From: SAR324 cluster bacterium
GTDB lineage: Bacteria > SAR324 > NAC60-12
Assembly (NCBI GenBank): GCA_014382365.1
Contig: JACNJW010000016.1
Span: 1 to 37,422, forward strand
Direction of reading: 5' to 3'
Length of the DNA: 37,422 nt
The position numbers were made by a program, and so were the translations under genes. Shown here in pieces: positions 25,940 through 34,533 of this stretch; the stretch's first letter is position 1, and each line of letters starts with the position of its first letter. Under the pieces are notes generated by a model. The model did no database searches and had not been told where the DNA came from. It saw only the letters and a program-made list of their open reading frames with translations.

Positions 25940-28336
25940 ATGTTACGAAAAGTTGTCTATGGAACTTGCCTGCTGCTGTTGCTGGCAGTTGCAGGAGGTT
26001 ATGGTTTTTTAAGAACAAAGTTAGCACAGCGCTCAGGAGAGATAAACCTTAGCGGGCTAAAGAGTGAGGTTGTTGTTGTTTTTGACGAATGGGCGATTCC
26101 GCATATTGAGGCGCAAAATGAGGATGATGCTTATCGCGCCTTGGGCTATCTTCAGGCACAGGATCGACTGTTTCAGCTGGAACTGATGACCCGTGTTGCA
26201 CAGGGGCGGCTTTCTGAATTGCTTGGTGAGGCTACGCTGGACGTTGACCGTTATTTCCGCACACTGGGCATAGAGCGCTATTCCAAGAAATATGCTGCAG
26301 AATATTTCAGCAATAACCCACCCGAAGTTCAGGCAGCCTTAAAGGCTTTTCTCTCCGGATTAAATGCTTTTGTTGCTTCAGGACCAACTCCGATTGAATT
26401 CACACTGTTGGGCATTCCAAAACGTGAATACAAGATTGAAGATCTTGTCAGCATTTCTGCCTACATGTCCTACACCTTTACCAATGCAGTCAAGCAGGAC
26501 CCGCTTGTTTCTCATATTTACAATAAATTTGGCAGTAGTTACCTCAGTGATCTGGCAATCAACTGGCCCGAAGGTGACACGCAAATCAAAGTTTCCAGAA
26601 AAGAAGCAGCTGCAGATCTGGAACTGGCAACACTTTTTTCAGAAACAGCTAAGCTGCTGGAGTTGATTCCTCCCTTTTTCGGCAGCAACTCCTGGGTTGT
26701 TTCCGGTTCACGTACCAAATCCGGTAAAGTAATATTGGCCAATGATCCACACATAGGTTATGCAGCACCGGCAACCTGGTATGAGGCGCACCTGAAAACA
26801 CCTGATTGGGAACTTTACGGACATCATCTGGCCGGAATCCCCTTTGCGATTCTGGGACACAACAGTCGAATGGCCTGGGGTGTAACCATGCTGCAGAATG
26901 ATGATCTGGATTATTACCGTGAACGGGATAATCCGGATAATCCGGATCAGGTCTGGTTCCGTGATCACTGGGAAGATTTGGAAATTGTTGAAGAAACAAT
27001 TTCTGTCAAGGGCAAAGCAGATGTAACCCTGCGTGTCAGGATTTCCAGACATGGTCCGATTATCAATGATGTGCTGGAGTCAGTTGGAACGACTGAAAAG
27101 CAACCGGTTGCACTGGCCTGGCAGATGTTGAGCAATTTTGAAAATTCTACAGAACAGGTTTTTTATGAACTGGGTCACTCAGAAAGTTTGGCTGACTCAG
27201 CAGCCGCAGTCAGCAAACTCCATGCACCTGGTTTGAACATCAATTATGGTGACTCAGAAGGAAATATTGCCTGGTGGGCAGCTGCACGGTTGCTGATTCG
27301 TCCTGCACATGTGAACTCCTTTATTATTCTTGATGGTGCTAGCGGCAGAGACGAAGTTCTTGGGTATCGTGATTTTTCTGCAAATCCAAAGGCCGTCAAT
27401 CCGCAGTCCGGAATGGTATTCAATGGAAATAATCAACCTGGCGACATGGGGAGTGGATTGGAGCCGGGTTATTATTCACCTGAAGAAAGAGCACACCGAA
27501 TAGGTCAACTGCTGGACCCGGATAAAAAGGACTGGACTGCAGCAGATATGCAGCAGATTCAGCTGGATACTAAAAATCCACGGATCAATAATTTTCGGCA
27601 GCACTTTCTGAATGTGCTGGCAAAAAATTCCGGTCGGAGCAAAGTTTTCAGTCAGGCCGCAGATGTTTTCAAAAATTGGAATGGAGTGCATGATAAAAAT
27701 GCACTGGGACCGACTATTTTTCACCGTCTCTTTTATCATTTGAGTATCAGTATTTTTGCTGATGAAATTGAAGAAAAGGGAACTCTTGTGTTGCTCAATG
27801 CTTCTCTGATTGATAAAAGTATACCCCTGCTGCTCAAGAATCCGCAGTCTCCCTGGTGGGACAATTTAAAAACTGACATACGTGAAAATAAAGAGGAAAT
27901 ATTACAGGCTGCCTGGCTGAATACCGTGCAGAGTCTGGAAGAAGATTATGGTTCGGATGTGAACACCTGGAAGTGGGGTAGGATTCACACACTGGAAATT
28001 CAGCATTTGCTGGGTCGGAAAAAACCGTTGAATCTGTTATTTAATATTGGTCCTTTTCCGGTTTCCGGCAGCAAAGGCGTGATCAACCAGATTAAGCATA
28101 AATATGGACCAAAAGAACTGAAAGTAAGTTCAGGACCCTCAACACGCCGCGTTATTGATTTTGGCAATGCAGATAATTCGAGAGGTATTAGTCCAACTGG
28201 ACAGTCCGGATATTTTTTCGATCAGCATTACCAGGATCAGACTCCTCTCTACCTTGCAGGAGAATCACGAAAACAACTCATCAAGCGTCAGGAAATTCTG
28301 GTTAATCAAAAATCACAGTTGATTTTTCGGCCTTGA
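25940..28336 (+). CDS. Penicillin acylase family hydrolase (Ntn)
   Basis: 798-residue precursor of the N-terminal nucleophile family, which self-cleaves into two subunits and hydrolyses amide bonds of acyl-homoserine lactones, beta-lactams or related acyl amides. A signal anchor covers residues 5-24. The probable cleavage and nucleophile is G248-S249 in FFGSNSWVVSG; conserved boxes follow (ANDPHIGYAAPATWYE, GIPFAILGHNSRMAWG, and GNIAWWAA). The substrate cannot be told from sequence; quorum-signal degradation or peptide/antibiotic cleavage are known in the family. It starts 23 bases after the PilZ gene, but no Shine-Dalgarno is seen. Confidence 0.88.
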   Translation: MLRKVVYGTCLLLLLAVAGGYGFLRTKLAQRSGEINLSGLKSEVVVVFDEWAIPHIEAQNEDDAYRALGYLQAQDRLFQLELMTRVAQGRLSELLGEATLDVDRYFRTLGIERYSKKYAAEYFSNNPPEVQAALKAFLSGLNAFVASGPTPIEFTLLGIPKREYKIEDLVSISAYMSYTFTNAVKQDPLVSHIYNKFGSSYLSDLAINWPEGDTQIKVSRKEAAADLELATLFSETAKLLELIPPFFGSNSWVVSGSRTKSGKVILANDPHIGYAAPATWYEAHLKTPDWELYGHHLAGIPFAILGHNSRMAWGVTMLQNDDLDYYRERDNPDNPDQVWFRDHWEDLEIVEETISVKGKADVTLRVRISRHGPIINDVLESVGTTEKQPVALAWQMLSNFENSTEQVFYELGHSESLADSAAAVSKLHAPGLNINYGDSEGNIAWWAAARLLIRPAHVNSFIILDGASGRDEVLGYRDFSANPKAVNPQSGMVFNGNNQPGDMGSGLEPGYYSPEERAHRIGQLLDPDKKDWTAADMQQIQLDTKNPRINNFRQHFLNVLAKNSGRSKVFSQAADVFKNWNGVHDKNALGPTIFHRLFYHLSISIFADEIEEKGTLVLLNASLIDKSIPLLLKNPQSPWWDNLKTDIRENKEEILQAAWLNTVQSLEEDYGSDVNTWKWGRIHTLEIQHLLGRKKPLNLLFNIGPFPVSGSKGVINQIKHKYGPKELKVSSGPSTRRVIDFGNADNSRGISPTGQSGYFFDQHYQDQTPLYLAGESRKQLIKRQEILVNQKSQLIFRP

Positions 28337-28412
28337 CAATATACCGTAGTTGCTCGGGAATCTGAAAATATGCTGCATAATTCACAAAATATCTAGAGAA
28401 TAATTTTTGACT

Positions 28413-30014
28413 ATGAGAGAGATGGATACCTTTGCCAAAGACAATTTGCCGCCACTTGAAGATTGGCCGGAGTTCAGTAATTTAGCAGATCTTAATTATC
28501 CGGATCAATTGAACTGCAGTCAGTATTTTCTTGATGATGCAGTTGCAGAGGGTTTTGGAGACAGAACAGTGATTGTTACACCGGATCATGAATACAGCTA
28601 TGCCCGCCTCCAGAAAGATGCCAATCAAATTGCACACGTGCTGTTGGATGACTGTGGACTGCAGCCGGGAAACCGCGTTTTACTGCGTGCACCAAACACC
28701 TACATGATGGCTGCCTGCTGGTTTGGGGTGATTAAAGCGGGAGGTATTGCTGTTTCGACCATGCCTTTGTTCCGGGCAAAGGAATTAGCTGTGATGATAG
28801 AAAAAGCACAAATCAAAATTGCACTTTGTGATGTACGACTTGCAGAAGAACTGCAGAGTGCCAAGTCGGATTCAATGCTGGAACAGCTTCTACTTTTTGG
28901 TGATTCGGAACTTGAAAAGATGATGTCCTCAAAGCCGGATACTTTTGAAAATTATCCCAGCAGTGCGGATGATACCTGTTTGATTGCTTTCACTTCCGGA
29001 ACAACGGGGACACCAAAGGGTACCGTTCATTTTCATCGTGATATGCTGTCCATCTGTCGTGCCTACTCTGAGCCGATTTTGGCTCCAACTCAGGAAGATC
29101 GTTTTATCGGCAGTCCGCCGCTGGCTTTCACTTTTGGTTTAGGAGGACAGCTGCTTTTTCCAATGTATGCACGTGCCTCAACCATTTTACTCGAACAGGC
29201 AACTCCGGATCTGTTGTTGCCGGCAATCAAAAAATATCAAGCCAGCATCGTATTTACATCACCAACGGCCTACAGGTTCTTGCTTTCAGAACTGCAGGAT
29301 GGTGATTTGGCTTCAGTCAGAACCTGTGTTTCTGCAGGTGAAACTTTGCCAAAACCAACTTGGGATTCCTGGAAAGAAAAAACCGGCCTGGAAATTCTGG
29401 ACGGTATTGGTTCCACTGAACTGCTGCACATTTTCATCAGTTCCAGAGCAGATGACATACGCCCTGGAGCAACCGGAAAACCACTGACTGGATATCAGGC
29501 TAAAGTTGTCGATGATTCCGGTAATGAAGTTGCTCCTGGAACGACAGGAAAACTGGCTGTTAAAGGTCCCACCGGATGTCGGTATCTGGCAGATGAGCGA
29601 CAGAAAAATTATGTCCAGAACGGTTGGAATCTCACAGGCGATGCCTACATGATGGATGAAGACGGCTATTTCTGGTTTCAGGCAAGAACCGATGACATGA
29701 TAATTTCATCCGGATATAACATTGCGGGGCCGGAAGTTGAAGCTGCTTTAATGGCTCATGCTTCGGTGATGGAGTGTGCAGTTGTAGGCATTCCAGATGA
29801 GCAGCGCGGGAGCCTGGTTAAGGCTCTGGTTGTTTTGCAGGCAGGCTATTCTGGAAATCAGGAATTGGCAAAAGAACTGCAGGATTTTGTCAAAAACACG
29901 ATTGCACCTTATAAATATCCGCGGGCGCTGGAGTTTGTTGCTGAACTGCCCAAAACAGAAACGGGAAAAATTCAGCGTTTCAAATTAAGGCAGAGCAGAA
30001 CAGCCCAGACTTAG
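28413..30014 (+). CDS. Acyl-CoA synthetase, benzoate/2-aminobenzoate-CoA ligase-like
   Basis: Adenylate-forming ligase of the ANL superfamily, probably activating an aromatic or short acyl acid to the CoA thioester. The ATP motif AFTSGTTGTPKG is at 192-203, the TGDAYMMDEDGYFWF and RTDDMIISSGYNIAGPEVE hinge motifs follow, and the catalytic Lys is in TETGKIQR near the end. The overall spelling resembles 2-aminobenzoate-CoA ligase (from memory). The track-style TTG start at 28407 is two codons upstream; the ATG at 28413 is used. Its stop overlaps that of the convergent DUF1330 gene. Confidence 0.85.
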   Translation: MREMDTFAKDNLPPLEDWPEFSNLADLNYPDQLNCSQYFLDDAVAEGFGDRTVIVTPDHEYSYARLQKDANQIAHVLLDDCGLQPGNRVLLRAPNTYMMAACWFGVIKAGGIAVSTMPLFRAKELAVMIEKAQIKIALCDVRLAEELQSAKSDSMLEQLLLFGDSELEKMMSSKPDTFENYPSSADDTCLIAFTSGTTGTPKGTVHFHRDMLSICRAYSEPILAPTQEDRFIGSPPLAFTFGLGGQLLFPMYARASTILLEQATPDLLLPAIKKYQASIVFTSPTAYRFLLSELQDGDLASVRTCVSAGETLPKPTWDSWKEKTGLEILDGIGSTELLHIFISSRADDIRPGATGKPLTGYQAKVVDDSGNEVAPGTTGKLAVKGPTGCRYLADERQKNYVQNGWNLTGDAYMMDEDGYFWFQARTDDMIISSGYNIAGPEVEAALMAHASVMECAVVGIPDEQRGSLVKALVVLQAGYSGNQELAKELQDFVKNTIAPYKYPRALEFVAELPKTETGKIQRFKLRQSRTAQT

Positions 30015-30298
30015 AGTGCTTCAACCACAATCATCTTTGATGTTGCCGTTTTGTGTCTCAATGCACGTGCTTCACGATATTCCGGTGAATCAATAAATTT
30101 TTTCGCTGTTTCCAGACTTTCAAACTCCAAAATTACCACACGGCCCGGTTCCCATTCGCCCTCAAGTTTTTCGGACCTTCCACCTCGGGCCAGGTACTTC
30201 CCGCCATAAGCCGCAATAGCCGGCGGCGCAAGTTTTTTGTATTCCTCATATAGCTCCGGATCATTAACTGTAATATCTACAATCACATATGCACTCAT
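30011..30298 (-). CDS. DUF1330 family protein
   Basis: 95-residue single-domain protein of the dimeric alpha/beta barrel type: AYVIVDITVNDPELYEEYKKLAPP, then GGKYLARGG and VVILEFESLETAKKFIDSPEYREARALR, all DUF1330 hallmarks. Function unknown; some members are small ferredoxin-like fold enzymes. A perfect AAGGAG precedes the ATG. Its stop codon overlaps the ligase stop on the other strand (TTAG at 30011-30014). Confidence 0.92.
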   Translation of the reverse strand: MSAYVIVDITVNDPELYEEYKKLAPPAIAAYGGKYLARGGRSEKLEGEWEPGRVVILEFESLETAKKFIDSPEYREARALRHKTATSKMIVVEAL

Positions 30299-30440
30299 TT
30301 TATTCTCCTTTCGAATTAAGGGGACACAATATTTAATTCAAGTATAGATTTATTCACACATCCTTCATTTTTCAACGGTTCCATTTTACCACAGAGTTGC
30401 AGAGAATAGTTTAGCTTATTATTTTACTTTAAAATAGCTG

Positions 30441-30469
30441 TTGACATTCCCATATAATGGGAGTATTTT
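30441..30469 (+). promoter_or_regulatory. Promoter with palindromic operator in the spacer
   Basis: TTGACA (30441-30446), 17-base spacer, TATTTT (30464-30469). The spacer holds the perfect inverted repeat TCCCAT-ATA-ATGGGA (30448-30462). It lies about 50 bases upstream of the 83-residue exported-protein gene. A repressor bound there would block polymerase; the regulator is unknown. Confidence 0.6.
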
Positions 30470-30518
30470 TCTAATTTTGTTGAAGATCAAACCCATAACC
30501 TGAAGAAAAGGAGTCACT

Positions 30519-30770
30519 ATGCTTGATTTAAAATCAGTAATAGTTGGAGTATTATTTGGAGTAGTACTTGTTTTTATTACAGGTGCGTCCGATAAAAAAG
30601 GCAAAATGGGCTCACCGCCGGTTGGCATGTTCCAATTATATGCTATCCCTAACAGTGACAGCAAAGCGGTAATTCTTCATACAGCCAGCGGAGAATATAA
30701 AATTGCAAATCTTGATCTTGCGCCAAATTTTGAGTCCGGTGATAAGTTCAGGGGGCCTCCGCCGCAGTAG
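30519..30770 (+). CDS. 83-residue exported or membrane-anchored protein
   Basis: Unrecognised. Residues 6-23 are hydrophobic (VIVGVLFGVVLVFITGAS) as a signal anchor; the remainder (SPPVGMFQLYAIPNSDSKAVI...) is short, with a Pro-rich end GPPPQ. A strong AAGGAG precedes the ATG, and a sigma70-like promoter with an embedded palindrome lies upstream. A lipoprotein gene follows after a GC-rich hairpin. Confidence 0.65.
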   Translation: MLDLKSVIVGVLFGVVLVFITGASDKKGKMGSPPVGMFQLYAIPNSDSKAVILHTASGEYKIANLDLAPNFESGDKFRGPPPQ

Positions 30771-30811
30771 CTGATCTGCAATTTATGCAATAATTTTCAC
30801 TGTTGATCAGT

Positions 30812-30834
30812 GCCCGGTGATTTTCTTGCCGGGC
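30812..30834 (+). terminator. GC-rich hairpin, possible terminator
   Basis: Arms GCCCGG (30812-30817) and CCGGGC (30829-30834) with an 11-base loop, downstream of the 83-residue gene. The 3' flank (CGGTTGTTC) is only partly T-rich; it may reduce read-through rather than stop it. Confidence 0.4.
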
Positions 30835-30953
30835 CGGTTGTTCATTGATTAATAACACTTAACCGTCGTTTCTGCAGTTCATCATGAAAAATGTGAAACT
30901 ACAGAAAAGAGTTATAAACAAACAATAAACTTAGCTATTAATATGGAGAAAAC

Positions 30954-31622
30954 ATGTCTGCTGAATTGAGATTAAATACCTGTAAATTTATCCGCAGCAA
31001 TATAAATAAGCTGCTTGTAGTTGCCGCTCTCTTCCTGACAGGCTGCTCCTTAAGTTTTCCTGAACCGGATGCCAGCAATCAAACCATCCTGATCATTCCT
31101 GTTGAAACACGCCAAACCTTGGGACATTTTGCCTTCACATTGGATGTTACGATTGTGGATTCAAAGAGCAATGAAGTTTCACACCATACAATTGAAGCAA
31201 ATCCCAAAGTACTTTTTTCCTATAACACGCAGCTCAAGCCGGGAAAATATAAAATTACCGAAATGAACAGGCAGGAAAAACCAGGTTTTAAACTTGGTGG
31301 TAAGCCGCGTCCGGAAACTACAAGTGAAATTGGTGAATTTGAACTCCAAAAAGGTAAAATAACAATCATTGATAAAGGTTTTTTGTTTCAGCAGCCGGAT
31401 CCTGGTAAAAAGAAAAAGAGAAAAGATATGCGGAATATGAATGATGCCCAGAAGATGCAGGAACGGAAAAAACAGAAAGCTGAAAATAAGGCTGAGCGGG
31501 AAAGGATGAAGAGACAAAAAGTCAGGTTCGTTCAGGTTGTTGAACTGGAAGACAGTTTCAAAACAAAATTAATGGAAGAATTAAAAGAAGTAGACAATAT
31601 TGATCTGTGGAAACTGGAATGA
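30954..31622 (+). CDS. Lipoprotein with basic coiled-coil tail
   Basis: 222 residues. A lipobox LTGC with Cys31 follows a hydrophobic core (LLVVAALFLTGC), so it is lipid-modified. Residues 40-145 are beta-rich (carboxypeptidase-regulatory-like appearance, IIPVETRQTLGHFAFTL). Residues 150-190 are very rich in Lys, Glu and Arg (KKKKRKDMRNMNDAQKMQ...), probably a charged helix. A GGAG Shine-Dalgarno precedes the ATG. No family recognised. Its end is 14 bases from a convergent hydrolase gene. Confidence 0.75.
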   Translation: MSAELRLNTCKFIRSNINKLLVVAALFLTGCSLSFPEPDASNQTILIIPVETRQTLGHFAFTLDVTIVDSKSNEVSHHTIEANPKVLFSYNTQLKPGKYKITEMNRQEKPGFKLGGKPRPETTSEIGEFELQKGKITIIDKGFLFQQPDPGKKKKRKDMRNMNDAQKMQERKKQKAENKAERERMKRQKVRFVQVVELEDSFKTKLMEELKEVDNIDLWKLE

Positions 31623-31636
31623 TAATCTGCTGCAGC

Positions 31637-32404
31637 TTAGTTATTGAGAAAGTCTTTTAGCCACAGGTAATACTCCTTTTTATTTGAAATGTCATTATGA
31701 CCGACATCCGGAATAGTTTTAACAGTTATCTGTTCCGGAGGGAACTCATTGCTCAGACGCAGTGAATGTTTTTTTGGAATGACCTCATCATTTTCTGCAA
31801 TCAGTACAGTTGTTTTGGTACTGATATCTATGACTCTGCCGATTGAATCATATTTATCTTTCAACAGCAAAAACATGGGATAGATTGGGAATTTGTTCTG
31901 GGCAAGACTTTTGATACTATCATAGGGAGAGATCAGCACCATTTTTTGAATTGGTCTTTTTGAAGCCAGATAAGTTGCTGCGCCACTTCCGAGACTGCGT
32001 CCCATCACAGAAATTATTTTTTGTTTTTCATGCACCATGTCAAAAAGAGCAAGTGCGTCTGAATAAATGCCTGCTTCTGTCGGCCGTCCGGTACTTCCAG
32101 CATAACCACGATAATTTAACAGATAGATGGTATACTGAGGGAATGCATTCAGGAATTCTGTTGCGTTCAGAACAACTGCCTCCGCGTTTCCTCCGAAATA
32201 GAGTAGCGCCTGATCTCTTCCGGCATTGAGTACGATTACTTCAAGAGCCTCATTTTCATTTTCCAGCGTCAAAGTAGCATAACCATGGGCTATTTTAGCG
32301 GTAGGAAAGTAGAGCAAATTTCTCTGAAAGAAAAAGAGCACGGCACCGGCAATGCAATAAATCAGTAAAATATAGAGCATTTTATCAAGTATTTTTGACT
32401 TCAT
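31637..32404 (-). CDS. Membrane-anchored alpha/beta hydrolase
   Basis: 255 residues with an N-terminal membrane segment (10-28, LYILLIYCIAGAVLFFF) and an alpha/beta-hydrolase fold. The catalytic triad is Ser137 in MGRSLGSG, Asp206 in AENDEVIP and His236 in VGHNDIS; LLNYRGYAGSTGRP is the oxyanion region. It resembles the BEM46/ABHD13-like family of unknown substrate. It begins 20 bases after the Gfo/Idh gene on the same strand, so likely shares its transcript. Confidence 0.85.
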   Translation of the reverse strand: MKSKILDKMLYILLIYCIAGAVLFFFQRNLLYFPTAKIAHGYATLTLENENEALEVIVLNAGRDQALLYFGGNAEAVVLNATEFLNAFPQYTIYLLNYRGYAGSTGRPTEAGIYSDALALFDMVHEKQKIISVMGRSLGSGAATYLASKRPIQKMVLISPYDSIKSLAQNKFPIYPMFLLLKDKYDSIGRVIDISTKTTVLIAENDEVIPKKHSLRLSNEFPPEQITVKTIPDVGHNDISNKKEYYLWLKDFLNN

Positions 32405-32424
32405 TGTCCTGCCGAAGATACGAG

Positions 32425-33414
32425 TTACAACATGGACCAGCTCCCACTATCGGAACTGTTGATAACAGCATCAAGTACTTTCATGTTGGCAATTGCATCT
32501 TCCAACGGTGTTGGAACTTCAGTGTCATTTAACAGTGCAAGTGAAAACAGGTCGCCCTGAATTGTATATTGATCGCAAATTTCAAACACAATTTCATCAA
32601 GTTGCTCTCCACTCTGAAGCCTCATTTTGCAGGGAACATCCGGTGGCGCATTGAAGGGTATGTCAATTTCAATCCGGCCTTCTGTTCCGTAAATGTTAAC
32701 ACGTTGATACGGCGTTAATTGTGTGGAACAGGTGAATGTCGAAGTACCCTGGCTAAAGTCGAGGATTCCGGAACAGATTCTGTCTGTTTTGAATTCCGGG
32801 TCAAATTCCAAATTACCCAATACTCTCTGCGGCTCACTGTCAAAGATGAAGCGTGCCAGTGAAATGCAGTAGCAGCCGATGTCCATCAATCCTCCACCTC
32901 CAATGTCAGCCATGTTGCGGATGTTTTCCGGATCAGCATTGAAGTAGGAAAAAAAGGAATGAATGGTCTGCAGCTCACCGATCCTGCCCTCATTTACCAG
33001 ATGTTGAGCCTTCTGCCATTGCGGATGATGCCGGTACATGAAGGCTTCCATCACTTTCAATTCGGGATATTTCCGTGCTTCAACCAGTAATTCTTCTGCT
33101 TCAACAGTCGTCAGACCAATGGGTTTTTCGCACAAAACGTGTTTGCCTGCTTTTAATGCCTTGATTGACCATGGAACATGCAGATGATTTGGCAGTGGAA
33201 TGTAAACCGCATCAATGTTGTCATCCGCCAGCAGTTCTTCATAAGAACCATAAACTTGAGTAATTCCGAGTTGTGCCGCTGCCGACTTTCCCCGCTCCAG
33301 ACTTTGTGAAGCAATTGCTGCTATTTCACAATACTCACCTTTTTGCATGGCCGGAATTACCTTTTCGAGACCAATTTTTGCGCTACTCAAAACACCCCAA
33401 CGAACTTTTTTCAT
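32425..33414 (-). CDS. Gfo/Idh/MocA family oxidoreductase
   Basis: 329-residue NAD(P)-dependent oxidoreductase acting on a sugar or related polyol. The N-terminal Rossmann domain starts VRWGVLSSAKIGLEKVIPAM; the catalytic Lys is in HVLCEKPIGLTT (about 93-104), and the C-terminal half is the dimerising beta-sheet domain (MEAFMYRHHPQW). Length is standard. Substrate not predictable. A strong GGGAGAGG precedes its ATG. Confidence 0.9.
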   Translation of the reverse strand: MKKVRWGVLSSAKIGLEKVIPAMQKGEYCEIAAIASQSLERGKSAAAQLGITQVYGSYEELLADDNIDAVYIPLPNHLHVPWSIKALKAGKHVLCEKPIGLTTVEAEELLVEARKYPELKVMEAFMYRHHPQWQKAQHLVNEGRIGELQTIHSFFSYFNADPENIRNMADIGGGGLMDIGCYCISLARFIFDSEPQRVLGNLEFDPEFKTDRICSGILDFSQGTSTFTCSTQLTPYQRVNIYGTEGRIEIDIPFNAPPDVPCKMRLQSGEQLDEIVFEICDQYTIQGDLFSLALLNDTEVPTPLEDAIANMKVLDAVINSSDSGSWSML

Positions 33415-33463
33415 TTGGCCTCTCCCTTACAGTTATTAATTATCAATCTTGAAAGCTAAAGTT

Positions 33464-34135
33464 TTAAGCCTCCCAGGGTGGCACTCGTCCCACCAATTTT
33501 TCAAGCATACTCAACTCAGGGTCATGGTGGTTAATCATTGGTGCCGGCTCTTTCCTGTTGTCCGCATTGTAAATGAAACGTGGTTCATTGTGATGATGAG
33601 TAGTTACGGTCTCAGCATTCGCCGGATCTGCTGCAGCTTCGATTTGTGCGGTTCCATAACAGGTGCAAATGTAGGTTCTTTCAGAGTCAAATTCCAGATA
33701 AGCACCGGTACCTTTAATGCCAATTATGGCGGTTGGAGTTCTCAATAGGCGGTTGCCCTGAGCAAAGACCGAGAGGATTGCTCCTGAAATCAGTTGTAAT
33801 CCTGTGATAATGTTTTTATCTTTGGCAGGATTAAGAACAATATTGCTGTTTCTTCGTAGAAAAAAAGCATCTTTACCGACGATAAAAATGGCTGACCCAT
33901 CTGATCCTGTCTGTAGGGTCGAATCATTGGTAACTTGCAGTCCACTGGAGGAAGAAAGTTGTTCGTTGGTAATTAGCTTGCCGTTAATTAGAACTTCACC
34001 TGAAATTCTAATTACATCATTGCTTTGTGTGAGAGGTACACAGCCCCCTAAAAGCGGGCTGAGCACCCCAACCGCACCTAATGATGTGAGTGTTTTCAGC
34101 ATTTCCCGCCTGCCGTAAACAATATTATTTTTCAT
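33464..34135 (-). CDS. Tat-type lipoprotein with FecR domain
   Basis: 223 residues. The N-terminus has twin arginines (RR 9-10 in YGRREMLKTL) and a lipobox LGGC with Cys32, so it is probably a Tat-exported lipoprotein. Residues 60-160 form a FecR-like beta domain (GSDGSAIFIVGKDAFFLRRNS, then RTPTAIIGIKGTGAYLEF). The C-terminal tail carries HHHNEPRF and other His, perhaps metal binding. No sigma factor or TonB receptor is nearby, so FecI/FecR-type signalling is not supported. A strong AAGGGGG precedes the ATG. Confidence 0.82.
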   Translation of the reverse strand: MKNNIVYGRREMLKTLTSLGAVGVLSPLLGGCVPLTQSNDVIRISGEVLINGKLITNEQLSSSSGLQVTNDSTLQTGSDGSAIFIVGKDAFFLRRNSNIVLNPAKDKNIITGLQLISGAILSVFAQGNRLLRTPTAIIGIKGTGAYLEFDSERTYICTCYGTAQIEAAADPANAETVTTHHHNEPRFIYNADNRKEPAPMINHHDPELSMLEKLVGRVPPWEA

Positions 34136-34269
34136 TTTGCCCCCTTCATTAAAATTAGATTAATTAAATGTGCTTTTGATTTCACAACATGAAGAAATCC
34201 AATCAAGTGTGAGTTTTACATTGCCAAGGAATCAATGTCAATGTTTAATATGATGGCAATACTATATTT

Positions 34270-34373
34270 TTTTTGTAAACTCTAGACTACTGAATTTCAA
34301 ATAAGATTGTAGACACTTACTGGAGCTCTACAGTGCTGGTAAATTTGCTGGTAAAATAATCTAATACATTGTT
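34270..34373 (+). repeat. About 105-bp interspersed repeat, copy 1
   Basis: Starts with TTTTTGTAAACT (34270-34281) and ends in a 41-bp core (34333-34373) that begins GTGCTGGTAAAT and closes TACATTGTT. The core matches copy 2 (37324-37364) at 37 of 41 positions; the opening box is identical in both, with 51 or 52 bases between box and core. TGCTGGTAAA is itself doubled inside the core. It ends 17 bases before the IS4 element. Confidence 0.7.
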
Positions 34374-34390
34374 AAATTGATCAATTAGAC

Positions 34391-34408
34391 TCACCAGTGT
34401 CTGGTTAA
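34391..34408 (+). repeat. Left terminal inverted repeat of the IS
   Basis: TCACCAGTGTCTGGTTAA, matching the reverse complement of 35701-35718 (TCACTAGTGTCCGGTTAA) at 16 of 18 bases. Confidence 0.85.
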
Positions 34409-34511
34409 AGTAGTTTTCAATAGTCGTATCATACTGTATTATTGAATTAAATCACACTAAATCAGGTGTTACCGACTTCAGCTAATTAATTTTTTAATAA
34501 ATTGTGTTAAG

Positions 34512-34527
34512 CTCCTTAATTTTGGAG
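34512..34527 (+). promoter_or_regulatory. Hairpin sequestering the transposase ribosome binding site
   Basis: CTCC (34512-34515) can pair with GGAG (34524-34527), the Shine-Dalgarno 6 bases before the ATG; flanking TTAA tracts extend the stem. This would damp translation from read-through transcripts, a known IS strategy. Confidence 0.5.
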
Positions 34528-34533
34528 TTAAAC

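Noticed and set aside
34375..34386. Palindrome AATTGATCAATT between repeat copy 1 and the IS end
   Set aside because: Short and AT-rich; likely chance, and not repeated at copy 2.
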